64,000 nucleotides of DNA, taken from positions 1 through 64,000 of the forward strand of contig JAJZCR010000009.1 in NCBI GenBank assembly GCA_021851715.1, in the 5' to 3' direction. Every line of letters starts with the position of its first letter. Position 1 is the stretch's first letter. The position numbers and the translations under genes were made by a program. The DNA comes from Planctomycetota bacterium (GTDB lineage Bacteria > Planctomycetota > Phycisphaerae > WQYP01). Shown in pieces: positions 43,865 through 52,874 of this stretch. The notes beneath the pieces are model-generated. The model saw only the letters and a program-made list of their open reading frames with translations. It was not told the origin of the DNA and ran no database searches.

Positions 43865-45727
43865 GTGAGGACATTGGCGATCTCAGCCCCCCTTAAATTC
43901 GGGGATCATAAATTGTGGGGCACCGGCCACGAGGTAAAGTTGCACCCGCCGCATAAAAAGTCGGGTGCAATTTTGCAGCGATACGGTACCATAGCGTTGG
44001 TGTCGCCAAGACTAGGAGTCCTGATGCTTGCCGCTGAAGATCCTTTAATTGTCCAGGGAGACTTAACTGTGCTGGTGGAAGTGTACAGCCCGCGCTACGC
44101 GGCGGCACGAGATGCGTTGGCGCGGTTTGCGGAACTGGTCAAATCACCGGAGCATATTCACACTTACCGGATCACGCCGCTGTCCGTGTGGAATGCGTGT
44201 GCCGCAGGCTGCACGCCGGAGTGGATCATTGAATCGCTGGAGGTTTATGCCAAATATCGGCTGCCGGATCATGTGCGGGTGCAGGTCCAGGATCTGGCTG
44301 GTCGCTACGGAAAGTTACGCCTCATTCGCCATGAGTCGGATATGCTTTTGTCCGTCGCCGATGCCATCCTTGCGGAGGAAATATCGCGGCAGGACCAGGT
44401 AAAACCGCATCTGTCCCGGCGTCTTTCGCCCACCACTTTTGTTGTGCCATTATCCGCCCGCGGGCAGATCAAACAAGCCCTGGTCAAGATTGGTTATCCG
44501 GCGGAAGACCTGGCGGGTTATGTCGGCGGAGAAAAACTGGCGATCGGCTTGCGAACACCGGAAAGTCTGGGCGGGAAGCCCTTTGGATTGAGGCATTATC
44601 AGCGTGATGCCGCTGAGGTTTTTTATGCCGGTGGCAGCGACCGCGGTGGATCCGGAGTGATTGTGTTACCCTGCGGTGCCGGCAAGACCATCGTGGGCAT
44701 GGCGACAATGGCTCAATTGCAATGTTCCACGATGATTTTGACCTCCAGTGTGACGGCGGTGCGACAATGGATATCGGAGTTGCTCGACAAAACCACCCTC
44801 ATGCCGGATCAAATTGGGGAATATACGGGCCAAAATAAGGAAATTCGTCCGGTAACAGTGGTAACCTACCAGGTGCTTACACATCGGAAAAGTAAAACCG
44901 GTGAATTTCCACATATGGGCGTTTTCGACGGCCGCAACTGGGGGCTGATCATTTACGATGAAGTTCATTTACTGCCCGCACCCATTTTTCAGATTACCGC
45001 GGATTTACAGGCCCGCAGACGTCTGGGCCTTACGGCCACTCTGGTGCGGGAAGATGGTCGGGAAGACGAGGTATTTGCTTTGATCGGCCCGAAAAAGGCG
45101 GATGTGCCCTGGAAGGACCTGGAGCACCAAGGTTGGATTGCCACAGCCATATGCACCGAGGTTCGCTTGGAAATGCCGGAATCGGTACGGATGACGTACG
45201 CCCTGACGGACCACCGCAACAAGTTTCGGGTAGCGGCGGAAAATCCGGATAAATTCGCCCTGGTGCTGGAGATTCTCAAACGTCATTCCGGCGAGCCGGC
45301 GCTGGTGATAGGCACGTATGTGGAGCAGATTGAAGCTCTGGCGAAGTTGATTGGTGCACCGGTACTTACGGGGGCGACGCCGCAACGACGGCGTGATCAG
45401 GCCTACGCGGATTTTAAGGCCGGTAAGGTGGGGGTGCTGGCGGTTTCCAAGGTGGCTAATTTCGCATTGGATTTGCCCGAGGCGGCGGTGGCGATTCAAA
45501 TATCGGGAACTTTTGGCTCCCGGCAGGAGGAAGCGCAGCGCTTGGGGCGTATTTTACGGCCTAAATCTGGAGCCAATCAGGCGCATTTTTATTCGCTGGT
45601 CTCCCAGGATACTCTGGAGCAGGACTTTGCCATGAAGCGACAGTTATTTTTATGTGAACAGGGCTATGAGTACCGAATTGTGCATGCGGCGGAATGGGCG
45701 GATCGGGAAACAATGTCCGCTGCTTGA
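43865..45727 (+). CDS. XPB/Ssl2-type DNA helicase
   Basis: The 620-residue SF2 helicase resembles the XPB subunit of TFIIH and its bacterial homologues. An N-terminal XPB-type accessory domain lies at ~55-155 (PLIVQGDLTVLV, ITPLSVWNACAAGCTPEWII). The motor follows: GLRHYQRDAAEVF, Walker A LPCGAGKTIVG (~268-278), DEVH (365-368), the RED motif (395-397 in LVREDGRED), and motif VI QEEAQRLGRILRPK. It would unwind or translocate DNA, perhaps in nucleotide excision repair. The start is either the GTG at 43865 or the TTG at 43874, the latter with GGAGG better placed. Confidence 0.93.
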   Translation: MRTLAISAPLKFGDHKLWGTGHEVKLHPPHKKSGAILQRYGTIALVSPRLGVLMLAAEDPLIVQGDLTVLVEVYSPRYAAARDALARFAELVKSPEHIHTYRITPLSVWNACAAGCTPEWIIESLEVYAKYRLPDHVRVQVQDLAGRYGKLRLIRHESDMLLSVADAILAEEISRQDQVKPHLSRRLSPTTFVVPLSARGQIKQALVKIGYPAEDLAGYVGGEKLAIGLRTPESLGGKPFGLRHYQRDAAEVFYAGGSDRGGSGVIVLPCGAGKTIVGMATMAQLQCSTMILTSSVTAVRQWISELLDKTTLMPDQIGEYTGQNKEIRPVTVVTYQVLTHRKSKTGEFPHMGVFDGRNWGLIIYDEVHLLPAPIFQITADLQARRRLGLTATLVREDGREDEVFALIGPKKADVPWKDLEHQGWIATAICTEVRLEMPESVRMTYALTDHRNKFRVAAENPDKFALVLEILKRHSGEPALVIGTYVEQIEALAKLIGAPVLTGATPQRRRDQAYADFKAGKVGVLAVSKVANFALDLPEAAVAIQISGTFGSRQEEAQRLGRILRPKSGANQAHFYSLVSQDTLEQDFAMKRQLFLCEQGYEYRIVHAAEWADRETMSAA

Positions 45728-45750
45728 GGCTATGATGAGGGATTGGCGAC

Positions 45751-47862
45751 ATGGTGTGGTTTAGGACTGGTGAGCACAATTTTGGCAGGCAGGCCATAGG
45801 CTCGACCTGTGGCGGCATGCCGGTACACAAAATGTTTGTTTTGCTGGGGAAGATGATGCCAGCGTGGCAACAGACCCCCCCTGGCACGCGTGAGACCTTG
45901 CTCGAACGTCTGACGTATCCGGCCAGCGTGATTCCACGCGGTACGGTACCGGGGGTCGACGCGCTCGTAGCCGGCAAGTGGCTGGATGCCGACTGGAAGA
46001 AATCGGAAATTCGGCGAGGCAAGGCCTGTGGGCCGGTCTGGGAGATTTTGAGGGTCATGGAGAGATCTGATAGCTTTTCGGGCGACGCGGACCTTAGCCT
46101 CCTGTTAGCCGGAATCTTTACCTTCGAGCAGCGCGACCAACTGGCTATAAAGGGGATGAACAATCAGTTGCATCAACGTGTTGAGTTGAGCGTGCGCTCC
46201 CGTGGCTGGGTGGGTGGTTTTCTCGCTGCGCCGGACAAAGCCACCTGGATGAAACAAATGCATCTTCAAGGCCCGTTACATTCTCCCCTGGAAGAGCAGG
46301 CTGTTTTTGGCATGGTGCAGAAACTGGTTAAAACCTGCTTGGAACAGGGTCATCCACTCCAGGTGGAGCAAGCGGCCAACAGCACGGATTTTGGCGGACG
46401 CGAGACGTTTTATGGGTTGCTGGGACTGGCGGTGGAGCATCTGTTGCTGATTCCGTTTCTGGACCCCGAAACCCGGGACTTGCTGGTGATGATTGAACCA
46501 ACAGCGCACCGGTCGTTGCGACGCCCGCCGGTCGTGCGGCCCGTGCCGGTGGGGGCCATGGCGGAGACCTTCCGTTGGCCATGGATTGTGGAAGATCTCG
46601 TGGTGGTGTTGACCCAGGCCGCCTTCAAACCGCTGCGGATGAAAACAGATGGAGGTCTTTATACCCAAGATATCGCCGATGTGGCATCCGCCATCATGCC
46701 GTTGCCGGAATGGTTGGTAAATGCAGAGTCGCACCGCGCCGATAGCCTGGCGTATATGCCCTCCAGCCTTTCGCGCGCGGACTTTGCCGTGGGGCTGGCC
46801 TTGGGCTCGCAATTCATGGGCCATGACCGCGATGGCTCATGGCGGGAGCTTAAGCCAACGGTCGAGGGCCAGACATTCCTGAGCCTCTCCCCGCACCAGC
46901 GGGTGCGGCAACTCTCCGATGCGATGATTGCCAGCCAGACCAAAGAGCCTTTCGCTCCAGCCCGTCCGTTCAGGAATCCTTTTGGTGGATTGCAACTGCC
47001 AAAGGCACAAAAATCGCGGTTGAGCGACTTGCGACCGCTTGTCGCCCAAGCGGTGGCTCAATATCCGGCCGAAAGCTACATCCCCACGGAGCAGTTCCTC
47101 TGGTACCACGCGGCGAAAGATAATCCGTACATTGCCGAAGCTGGGAATAAGAGCACGTGGAATACGCTATGTTATAATTTTGGCGAGATTGGCACGCCGG
47201 CATCGCAACCGGAACGGTGGGAATACCTATGGATTTCTGGCTTGGCTGTAGCCCTATTCCATCATGTTGCTGGAATGGGCGGGGTGACATTTGGACACGA
47301 CCGCGACGCCAAGGCGCCGGTTTATTTTCAGGTTAATGCGATTGGGCGTTACCTGCTGGGGTTGACCGAGGGGTTGGTCTATGACCAGGCGCAGACCGTT
47401 CCGGAAAAGCCGTTGCTGGTGCAGCCGAATTTCGAGGTAGTATTTGTGTCCGCATCGCCGGCGGCGCACGTGTTATGCGGACAGTTTTGTGAGCGCAACG
47501 GAAAGGGGGCGGTGGGTAACCTGCTGAAAATAACGAAAAAGTCGATTGTCCGCGCCGCCAGCGCCGGCTGGACGGTCGAACGCGTGGTGGAAACCCTCGC
47601 CAATGCCTCCAGCAAGCCATTGCCCGCCAACGTCCTGCATGAAATTCGTGGATGGTTTGGCGGAGTACGCCGGGTACAGGCGCATCATTGTGTGTTGGTT
47701 ACGTGTCCGGATGTGGCCACGGCCGACCGTGTGGTCTCACTTTATGGGCACACAGAACCGCGACCGAGAATTTTATCCGGTCATCTGGTGGAACTTTCCG
47801 GACTGTTAAGTATCGCTGAAATCACCAATAAGCTGCACAAGGCTGGAATTTTTGTCTCGTAA
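45751..47862 (+). CDS. XPB partner protein with Helicase_C_3 (XPB-type) domain
   Basis: The 703-residue protein has no helicase motor motifs. Its C-terminal part (from ~residue 548) reads PLLVQPNFEVVFVSASP, then LLKITKKSIVRAASAGWTVE, then RVVETLANASSKPLPANVL. This is the same domain pattern as the N-terminus of the helicase encoded 23 bp upstream (PLIVQGDLTVLV, ITPLSVWNACAAGCTPEW). The pattern is that of the XPB/Ssl2 accessory domain (PF13625). A comparable protein lies beside XPB in mycobacteria (Rv0862c next to Rv0861c, from memory). The rest is helical and unassigned. It is likely a dedicated partner of the helicase. Confidence 0.8.
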   Translation: MVWFRTGEHNFGRQAIGSTCGGMPVHKMFVLLGKMMPAWQQTPPGTRETLLERLTYPASVIPRGTVPGVDALVAGKWLDADWKKSEIRRGKACGPVWEILRVMERSDSFSGDADLSLLLAGIFTFEQRDQLAIKGMNNQLHQRVELSVRSRGWVGGFLAAPDKATWMKQMHLQGPLHSPLEEQAVFGMVQKLVKTCLEQGHPLQVEQAANSTDFGGRETFYGLLGLAVEHLLLIPFLDPETRDLLVMIEPTAHRSLRRPPVVRPVPVGAMAETFRWPWIVEDLVVVLTQAAFKPLRMKTDGGLYTQDIADVASAIMPLPEWLVNAESHRADSLAYMPSSLSRADFAVGLALGSQFMGHDRDGSWRELKPTVEGQTFLSLSPHQRVRQLSDAMIASQTKEPFAPARPFRNPFGGLQLPKAQKSRLSDLRPLVAQAVAQYPAESYIPTEQFLWYHAAKDNPYIAEAGNKSTWNTLCYNFGEIGTPASQPERWEYLWISGLAVALFHHVAGMGGVTFGHDRDAKAPVYFQVNAIGRYLLGLTEGLVYDQAQTVPEKPLLVQPNFEVVFVSASPAAHVLCGQFCERNGKGAVGNLLKITKKSIVRAASAGWTVERVVETLANASSKPLPANVLHEIRGWFGGVRRVQAHHCVLVTCPDVATADRVVSLYGHTEPRPRILSGHLVELSGLLSIAEITNKLHKAGIFVS

Positions 47863-47932
47863 CAGGTGCATCAGGCCGGAGCTGATCCGCACCGTCATGG
47901 GCGGAAATTTTTCCGTGGCCGAATATCGGCTT

Positions 47933-49957
47933 TTACGCCGCAGCCGATGGCACTGTGCCAGTTGTCCGATAGGCTTTTTGCTGGCGGATCGCCGCTATGG
48001 CGTCGGCATAAAGGGCACCCTGCTGTTGTTTGATGAGGGTTCGCACATCGTAGGCACCCAGAGAGTAGTTAGCTCCAATGGTGTTAAACAGTCGCAGCTC
48101 AGATGGCGTCAGTGGACCGTTGGATAGGGCAGCCCGAATGAGGGATCCCAGCCACAGCCGCACTTCTTCACCGGATGCCGGCTCGCGTGTCTGCAACTGG
48201 CCGCTTTGGGCCGCTTCCAGCAAGCGCTGCAGTTGTTCCTGGGGGACATTTTGACGCCGGGCAACTTGAGCCAGCATTTCCCGCTCATCGGGGTCCAGCG
48301 CACCGCCACTGGTGGTGGTCTTAACCGCCCAGGCAACCAGCCCGGCAATTTGCGGCGGAGGACGCTGCGGTAGATTGGCTGTTACCATGGCCTGGTCCCG
48401 CATAAAAGGATCCGTCAGGTCGGCCATGGAGGGGATCTTGTCCAATTGCGCAAGGAGCACCTGTGCCGGGTCGCTGGACATGGGTAAAATATCCGTGAGT
48501 ACCCAACCGTTGGAACCGTCATTAAGTACAGCGCCGCAAAAGGAGCATGTGCTGGAGGTATCATCGGATTCCGGTGCACCGCAACTTGGACAATGCGCTG
48601 CGGAAATGGTGGAGGCGATGGAGGTTTGGACTCCACTGGCCCGCTGCAACACAAATAAATAAAGAGCCACATTGCCTTGCATCATGCGCAGAATCTTGCC
48701 GCCCCCGGCATCCTCATAGAGCCGGGCGGAAGCGTGGACCTCCACCAGCATGCGGTCCAAGGGTGGCCCGGGAATCACCCCCAGTGCTTCCACCGCGCCC
48801 ACCGCGCAGTCGCCCCAAAACGTGCGATTGCGGTTCGGTTCCAGCGGGGGGTGCAGCAATTTTTCGTAGGCGTTGCAGAATTCGGGGCTGGCGTTTTTTC
48901 GCAGCGGATCCACCTTTCCAAGGCGATCGGCCAGAGTTTTGCGCCAAAACATGACGGAGGCGCGATCTTCAATATCTGGAAGGTTAAAATTAGGATCGGT
49001 TTGCTGAAGCTGGTTCACACCGGGGAGATTTCGCGGGTATTCCGGCTGCCATTGGGATTCCTGGGCGATATCCACCAGTACCCAGTCATATTGGCCGCTG
49101 CGTAGAATGGCCTTGCAATTGAGGCAGCGTGCTTCGGCGTTGAGTTCAATGGGCGCACCGCAGTTGGGGCAGAGGCCTTCAATGAGTCCGTCCTTGTTCA
49201 TGGTTTTCGTGCCCCGCCGGCGCAAAAAGGTCCAATACTCTGCAAAAGTGGTGTTGCTGAAGCCGCCGGAAATCACCGAGCCATCCGTGAGCGAAACGTG
49301 CTGATCCAAGGCGTTGGCATCAATGCGAACCGTGGCGGAATCAAACACGTTGTCACTGGTCAGATGCATCAAGGCGATGTGATCCAGATTCACGCGTTCC
49401 ATGCGATCGCGGTAACCTTCAGCCTTCTGCTGCGCAAATTGAATCTGAAAGCGTTCATGTACGCCGTCAGAAATGAACGCCCGGACGGTGGCCACGTTTT
49501 GGGTGCTCCAGGCATCCTGAATTTTAAGAAACGCGGTACCGACACGTTTGTAGAACAGATCTGGAGAAAATGCCGGATCGCGCTGCTTCAGGGCATTGAG
49601 CGCGGCTATCTCCGCATTGCCGTCAATGGCTTCGAGCCCATTTTGTGTGCGCTGGGTTCGCACGTAACCGGCCACACTGCGATGGGTGAAATAGTAAAAG
49701 ATACCACAGCAGATCAGCAGGGGAATACCGATTTCAGGCTCTTGTACCACCAGGTAAACCAGCAGGTACATCAAGGCCCCGCCACCGCCGCCGCCTCCCC
49801 CTCCACCTCCACCACCTCCTCCACTGAAACCCTCACCGCCGCCGGCCCGGCCAAACGCGGGATGCGCGGCCGCCAAAGCGCTAAGCACGGCAAGCACGGG
49901 GCCGCCCGCCAGGGCTAGACGTGTCCAGAATCTGCTTAGTTCAGGAAGCTTAGGCAT
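47933..49957 (-). CDS. TIM44-like, double zinc-ribbon, TerB-like membrane protein
   Basis: The 674-residue protein has a signal or anchor (residues ~12-36), a run of ~15 Gly (46-60) and a membrane helix (62-90). A TIM44-like domain follows (~130-250, FYKRVGTAFLKIQDAWSTQN, VRAFISDGVHERFQIQFAQQ). There are two zinc ribbons, at 263-281 (CPNCGAPIELNAEARCLNC) and 456-474 (CPSCG, CSFCG). The C-terminal part (~530-665) resembles TerB-type helical bundles (GGALDPDEREMLAQVARRQN, GPLTPSELRLFNTIG). Its function is unknown. TATAAT ends 6 nt before the ATG, suggesting a leaderless mRNA. Confidence 0.8.
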   Translation of the reverse strand: MPKLPELSRFWTRLALAGGPVLAVLSALAAAHPAFGRAGGGEGFSGGGGGGGGGGGGGGGALMYLLVYLVVQEPEIGIPLLICCGIFYYFTHRSVAGYVRTQRTQNGLEAIDGNAEIAALNALKQRDPAFSPDLFYKRVGTAFLKIQDAWSTQNVATVRAFISDGVHERFQIQFAQQKAEGYRDRMERVNLDHIALMHLTSDNVFDSATVRIDANALDQHVSLTDGSVISGGFSNTTFAEYWTFLRRRGTKTMNKDGLIEGLCPNCGAPIELNAEARCLNCKAILRSGQYDWVLVDIAQESQWQPEYPRNLPGVNQLQQTDPNFNLPDIEDRASVMFWRKTLADRLGKVDPLRKNASPEFCNAYEKLLHPPLEPNRNRTFWGDCAVGAVEALGVIPGPPLDRMLVEVHASARLYEDAGGGKILRMMQGNVALYLFVLQRASGVQTSIASTISAAHCPSCGAPESDDTSSTCSFCGAVLNDGSNGWVLTDILPMSSDPAQVLLAQLDKIPSMADLTDPFMRDQAMVTANLPQRPPPQIAGLVAWAVKTTTSGGALDPDEREMLAQVARRQNVPQEQLQRLLEAAQSGQLQTREPASGEEVRLWLGSLIRAALSNGPLTPSELRLFNTIGANYSLGAYDVRTLIKQQQGALYADAIAAIRQQKAYRTTGTVPSAAA

Positions 49958-49963
49958 GTTGAA

Positions 49964-49969
49964 ATTATA
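49964..49969 (-). promoter_or_regulatory. -10 box directly before the TIM44-like gene
   Basis: Minus-strand TATAAT (49969-49964) is followed by 6 nt and the ATG at 49957. A -35-like TTTTCA (49992-49987) lies 17 bp upstream, inside the CTGGT/ACCAG dyad at 49981-49996. Confidence 0.55.
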
Positions 49970-50007
49970 ATCGGTGAAAGCTGGTCTGAAAACCAGTCTG
50001 GCCGCCG

Positions 50008-50424
50008 TTACGGTCCGTTGGTGGAAAGGTTGAAGTTAATGACCGTCGTGGGAGGCAATTTTTTCATGTCTGTAATCAACATGCGGTCCTGTGTCCAGTT
50101 GACTTTATAAGTGAACGCAATTTTATCGCCCACGGCCAGATCTGCGACAGAAACGGTTTTGGCCAGTTGGCAGGGCATGGTCATGGCCTCCATGGGCGTG
50201 ACCTTGCCGTTGATACCTATCCAATTGGGAACCGCCTGCATCTTAATCATTATGCTGGGTGGTCCCTGCATGGGGACGGGCAAGGATCTGATAATTCCCT
50301 TGAGGTGGTAAACATAAGTGAAGCCCTGCTTGATGGAACTGCTGGAGTTTTTGGATTTGCAGCCGGCGATTGGCAGGCACAGCGAGCAGATTAGTACAGT
50401 GATGAACAGCAGATGGCGGGGCAT
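50008..50424 (-). CDS. CusF-like copper-binding lipoprotein
   Basis: The ATG at 50424 with GGAGAA upstream gives 138 residues; the longer frame overlaps the protease gene and is rejected. The lipobox CLPIAGC is followed by a small OB-like domain similar to CusF: YHLKGIIRSL, then PMEAMTMPCQLA, then DLAVGDKIAFTYKVNW. The metal-binding MTM is kept. The CusF histidine (ITIHH) and tryptophan next to MTM appear replaced (IMIKM, MEAMTM). It may bind Cu(I) differently or not at all. It lies 43 bp after a site-2 protease gene on the same strand. Confidence 0.78.
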   Translation of the reverse strand: MPRHLLFITVLICSLCLPIAGCKSKNSSSSIKQGFTYVYHLKGIIRSLPVPMQGPPSIMIKMQAVPNWIGINGKVTPMEAMTMPCQLAKTVSVADLAVGDKIAFTYKVNWTQDRMLITDMKKLPPTTVINFNLSTNGP

Positions 50425-50467
50425 GGCGTTCTCCCAGCTTTGTGGTGCAGGCCCGGTGGCTGATATT

Positions 50468-51478
50468 TCAGCGGTCAGTTTGGCCGCCGGGGGGGGCGAC
50501 GGCGACGGTTTGTACACTGCGGACATAATCCACTCCGAGCCATGCGGCGATGGCGTTGGGGGTGCGGCACTTCGGGCAGGTAATGGATGCGGCCAGATAG
50601 TTTTGGCCGCAGTGGGGGCAAACCCCGTGGTCGGCGAAGAGATCAAATTTCTGCCCGCATTTGCCGCATTGGAAAAATTCCCCGACCGGCGGCTCCAAGT
50701 TGCAGGATGGGCAATGAGCATGGGTGTGGGTGCCAATGGGAACGTCGGAAGGGTGAATTTTGCCATGGTGTTCCATTCGCAGCCGCGCTCCGAGTTGAAA
50801 TCCCTGCCAGGCGTTCATGATTAAGAATACGTCCATTGCCAGAAGGTAAAGCGTTGCGTATTGGTAAAGGCCGAGGCTGCGTGTGAAAAAGGCCATCCAA
50901 GTCAGGATTATAATCGCCGCCATTCCAAGCCCCGCCGCAACTTGCAGTGCCAGCCCGTCGCCAACGACAAACCACAGCAAAGACCACAGGATTTTTCCGC
51001 CATCGAGCGGATAAATCGGCAAGATATTAAACACCAGCAGAATAAGATTGATCACGTACATCTGATGGATGAATACCGCGATATTGGCGGAAACTGGAAG
51101 CAGGCCGGTGACTGTAGCGTGTTGCAACAGGAGCAAAATGGGCCATAAAACCACATTGACCAGCGGTCCGGCCACCACGGTCCAAAGCATGGCTGGAGCC
51201 TTCCACGGCGGTTGGCCGAAGGCAATACCGCCAAAGGGCCAGAGGATGATGGTATTGGCGGTGCCGCCGACGGAGCGGCAGGCCAATTGATGACCGAATT
51301 CATGGGTCAGCACTATGGCAAAGAGGCCCAAAATAACAAAGAGGTTCCATATTGGGCTGGTGAACTGGCCCCAGGGAGATTGGTAATCGATGTAAACGAT
51401 AATCAGCCAGCTCCAATGCACGAACACGTCGATGCCGAACAGGCGAAATATCCGCAGGGCTCCATTGCGAAGAAACAT
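50468..51478 (-). CDS. Site-2 protease family (M50) membrane metalloprotease with zinc ribbons
   Basis: The 336-residue protein has ~6 membrane helices. Metal ligands are visible: H59-E60-x2-H63 in LTHEFGHQ, and an Asp in NILPIYPLDGGK. The C-terminal third (from ~240) is cytoplasmic and carries ribbon-type pairs: CPSCNLEPPVGEFFQCGKCG, CPHCGQNY and CPKCRTPNA. It would cleave membrane proteins within the bilayer, often in stress signalling. No anti-sigma factor or PDZ domain is seen, so the substrate is unknown. It is upstream of the CusF-like lipoprotein gene on the same strand. Confidence 0.92.
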   Translation of the reverse strand: MFLRNGALRIFRLFGIDVFVHWSWLIIVYIDYQSPWGQFTSPIWNLFVILGLFAIVLTHEFGHQLACRSVGGTANTIILWPFGGIAFGQPPWKAPAMLWTVVAGPLVNVVLWPILLLLQHATVTGLLPVSANIAVFIHQMYVINLILLVFNILPIYPLDGGKILWSLLWFVVGDGLALQVAAGLGMAAIIILTWMAFFTRSLGLYQYATLYLLAMDVFLIMNAWQGFQLGARLRMEHHGKIHPSDVPIGTHTHAHCPSCNLEPPVGEFFQCGKCGQKFDLFADHGVCPHCGQNYLAASITCPKCRTPNAIAAWLGVDYVRSVQTVAVAPPGGQTDR

Positions 51479-51616
51479 GAATTTAGGCCTCCAAAGGCAT
51501 CACCCGTGACGATGCGCTGCATTCTATATGGATTGTAGGGAATCTTAAGCTTAAATAAAAGCGTGGCTTTTTGGGTTGGCCGTTTTGGCATTTTGGCTCG
51601 GCCGGGCGCGCTAGAA

Positions 51617-51638
51617 AAATGTACCTGACACCTTTTTT
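51617..51638. repeat. Candidate dispersed motif between S2P and galM genes
   Basis: AAATGTACCTGACACC (51617-51632) is followed by six T. Its reverse complement, GGTGTCAGGTACATTT, resembles a short dispersed sequence that I associate with REP-type transposon debris in many genomes. It occurs once in this window, so this rests on memory only. Confidence 0.3.
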
Positions 51639-51662
51639 GGAGGCGTGAGCGAGCAGCGGCAT

Positions 51663-52718
51663 TTATTTCTGTTGCAAGCCTTCCTCACCGGATAAAAACC
51701 GATACACTGCGGTCTCATGATAGGGGCGCTCCGGAAAAACGAGAATGGAGGGGAAATGGCTGTGATGGACAGCATCGGCGAAGTGCTGAGTTTCAAGGCA
51801 AAAGCCGTAATGTTTCAGGTAAGGCCCGCCGATGCCACGAACGGTGCCATCAAGAAAATTGCCGGTATAAAACTGAATTCCCGGTTGGGTGGTGCGCACT
51901 TCCATCACTCTTCCGGTTTGGGGTTCTTTCACCCGGGCAGCCAGACGCAAATGGTGCGGCTGGGGACGCACCACAAAATTGTGGTCATATCCAGGGGCTA
52001 CCTGCGCGATGCGGGATCCGATGGTGGCGGGTTTGGTAAAGTCCACGGGTGTGCCCTGGACGCGCAAAATTTCACCCGTAGGCAGCAGTGTCGTGTCGGA
52101 AGGGGTGTAAAAATCGGCGGCGATAAAGACTTCATGGCCGAGGACATCGCCTTGGCCGGCTCCGCGCAGGTTAAAATAGGCATGGTTGGTCATGTTGATG
52201 GGGGTGGTTTTATCCGTCGTGGCGTGAAACTCAATGATCAGGTCTCTCTCCACGAGCCGGTAAATAACCCTGGCCTGTACGTTACCGGGAAAGCCCTCCT
52301 CCATGTCCGGGCTGAAGTAGGAAAATGTTACACCGCAGCCGTGCTGGTTGTCGCAGATTTCCGCGTTCCACAGGCGTGACCCAAATCCCTGCGGTCCGCC
52401 ATGGATGGTGTTCGGGCCGTCGTTGGCGGTAAGTTTATACGCGATATCATCGAGATAAAATCTGCCGCCGGCGATGCGGTTAGCGACTCTTCCGACCGTG
52501 GTCCCCAAATGCGGATGTTTAGCGAGGTAGCCGGCGAGAGTGGGAAATCCCAACACCACATCGGCCATTTTTCCGGAGTGATCGGGCGTGTGGAGTTCGG
52601 TTAGCGTTGCGCCATAGGAGGTTACTTTGGCGATTAAACCGGATGGACTGGTCAGTGTAAAAAGATCAGCGCTGCGGCCGTCCGCCATTTTTCCGAAAGT
52701 TGTGCATGTGGTTTTCAT
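51663..52718 (-). CDS. galM: Aldose 1-epimerase (mutarotase)
   Basis: GalM interconverts alpha and beta anomers of sugars such as galactose. The ATG at 52718 gives 351 residues, the family length. Substrate and catalytic motifs are present: RVANRIAGGRFYLDD near the N-terminus, NMTNHAYFNLRG (catalytic His), PGYDHNFVV and CLETQHFADAVHHSHFPSI (catalytic Glu). The ending PYHETAVYRF is also typical. No Shine-Dalgarno sequence is obvious. It is divergently arranged to the GT87-like gene at 52875. Confidence 0.95.
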   Translation of the reverse strand: MKTTCTTFGKMADGRSADLFTLTSPSGLIAKVTSYGATLTELHTPDHSGKMADVVLGFPTLAGYLAKHPHLGTTVGRVANRIAGGRFYLDDIAYKLTANDGPNTIHGGPQGFGSRLWNAEICDNQHGCGVTFSYFSPDMEEGFPGNVQARVIYRLVERDLIIEFHATTDKTTPINMTNHAYFNLRGAGQGDVLGHEVFIAADFYTPSDTTLLPTGEILRVQGTPVDFTKPATIGSRIAQVAPGYDHNFVVRPQPHHLRLAARVKEPQTGRVMEVRTTQPGIQFYTGNFLDGTVRGIGGPYLKHYGFCLETQHFADAVHHSHFPSILVFPERPYHETAVYRFLSGEEGLQQK

Positions 52719-52874
52719 GGCAGGAGTTGTATCGCATAATTGCCCGCATGGCAATCCTCGCGTATCTTGGTTGCAGCGACAGAGGATCGCTGCGGCACTC
52801 CCGCTCCGCGCAGGGCATCAGATTTTGCCTTGGGGTGGCAGCCTGTCGTAAGGCTGCCCGGGCTGGAGAATATT

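Noticed and set aside
50425-50766. N-terminal extension of the CusF-like frame
   Set aside because: It is antisense-free but lies inside the site-2 protease gene in another frame, and the lipoprotein signal begins exactly at the 50424 ATG.
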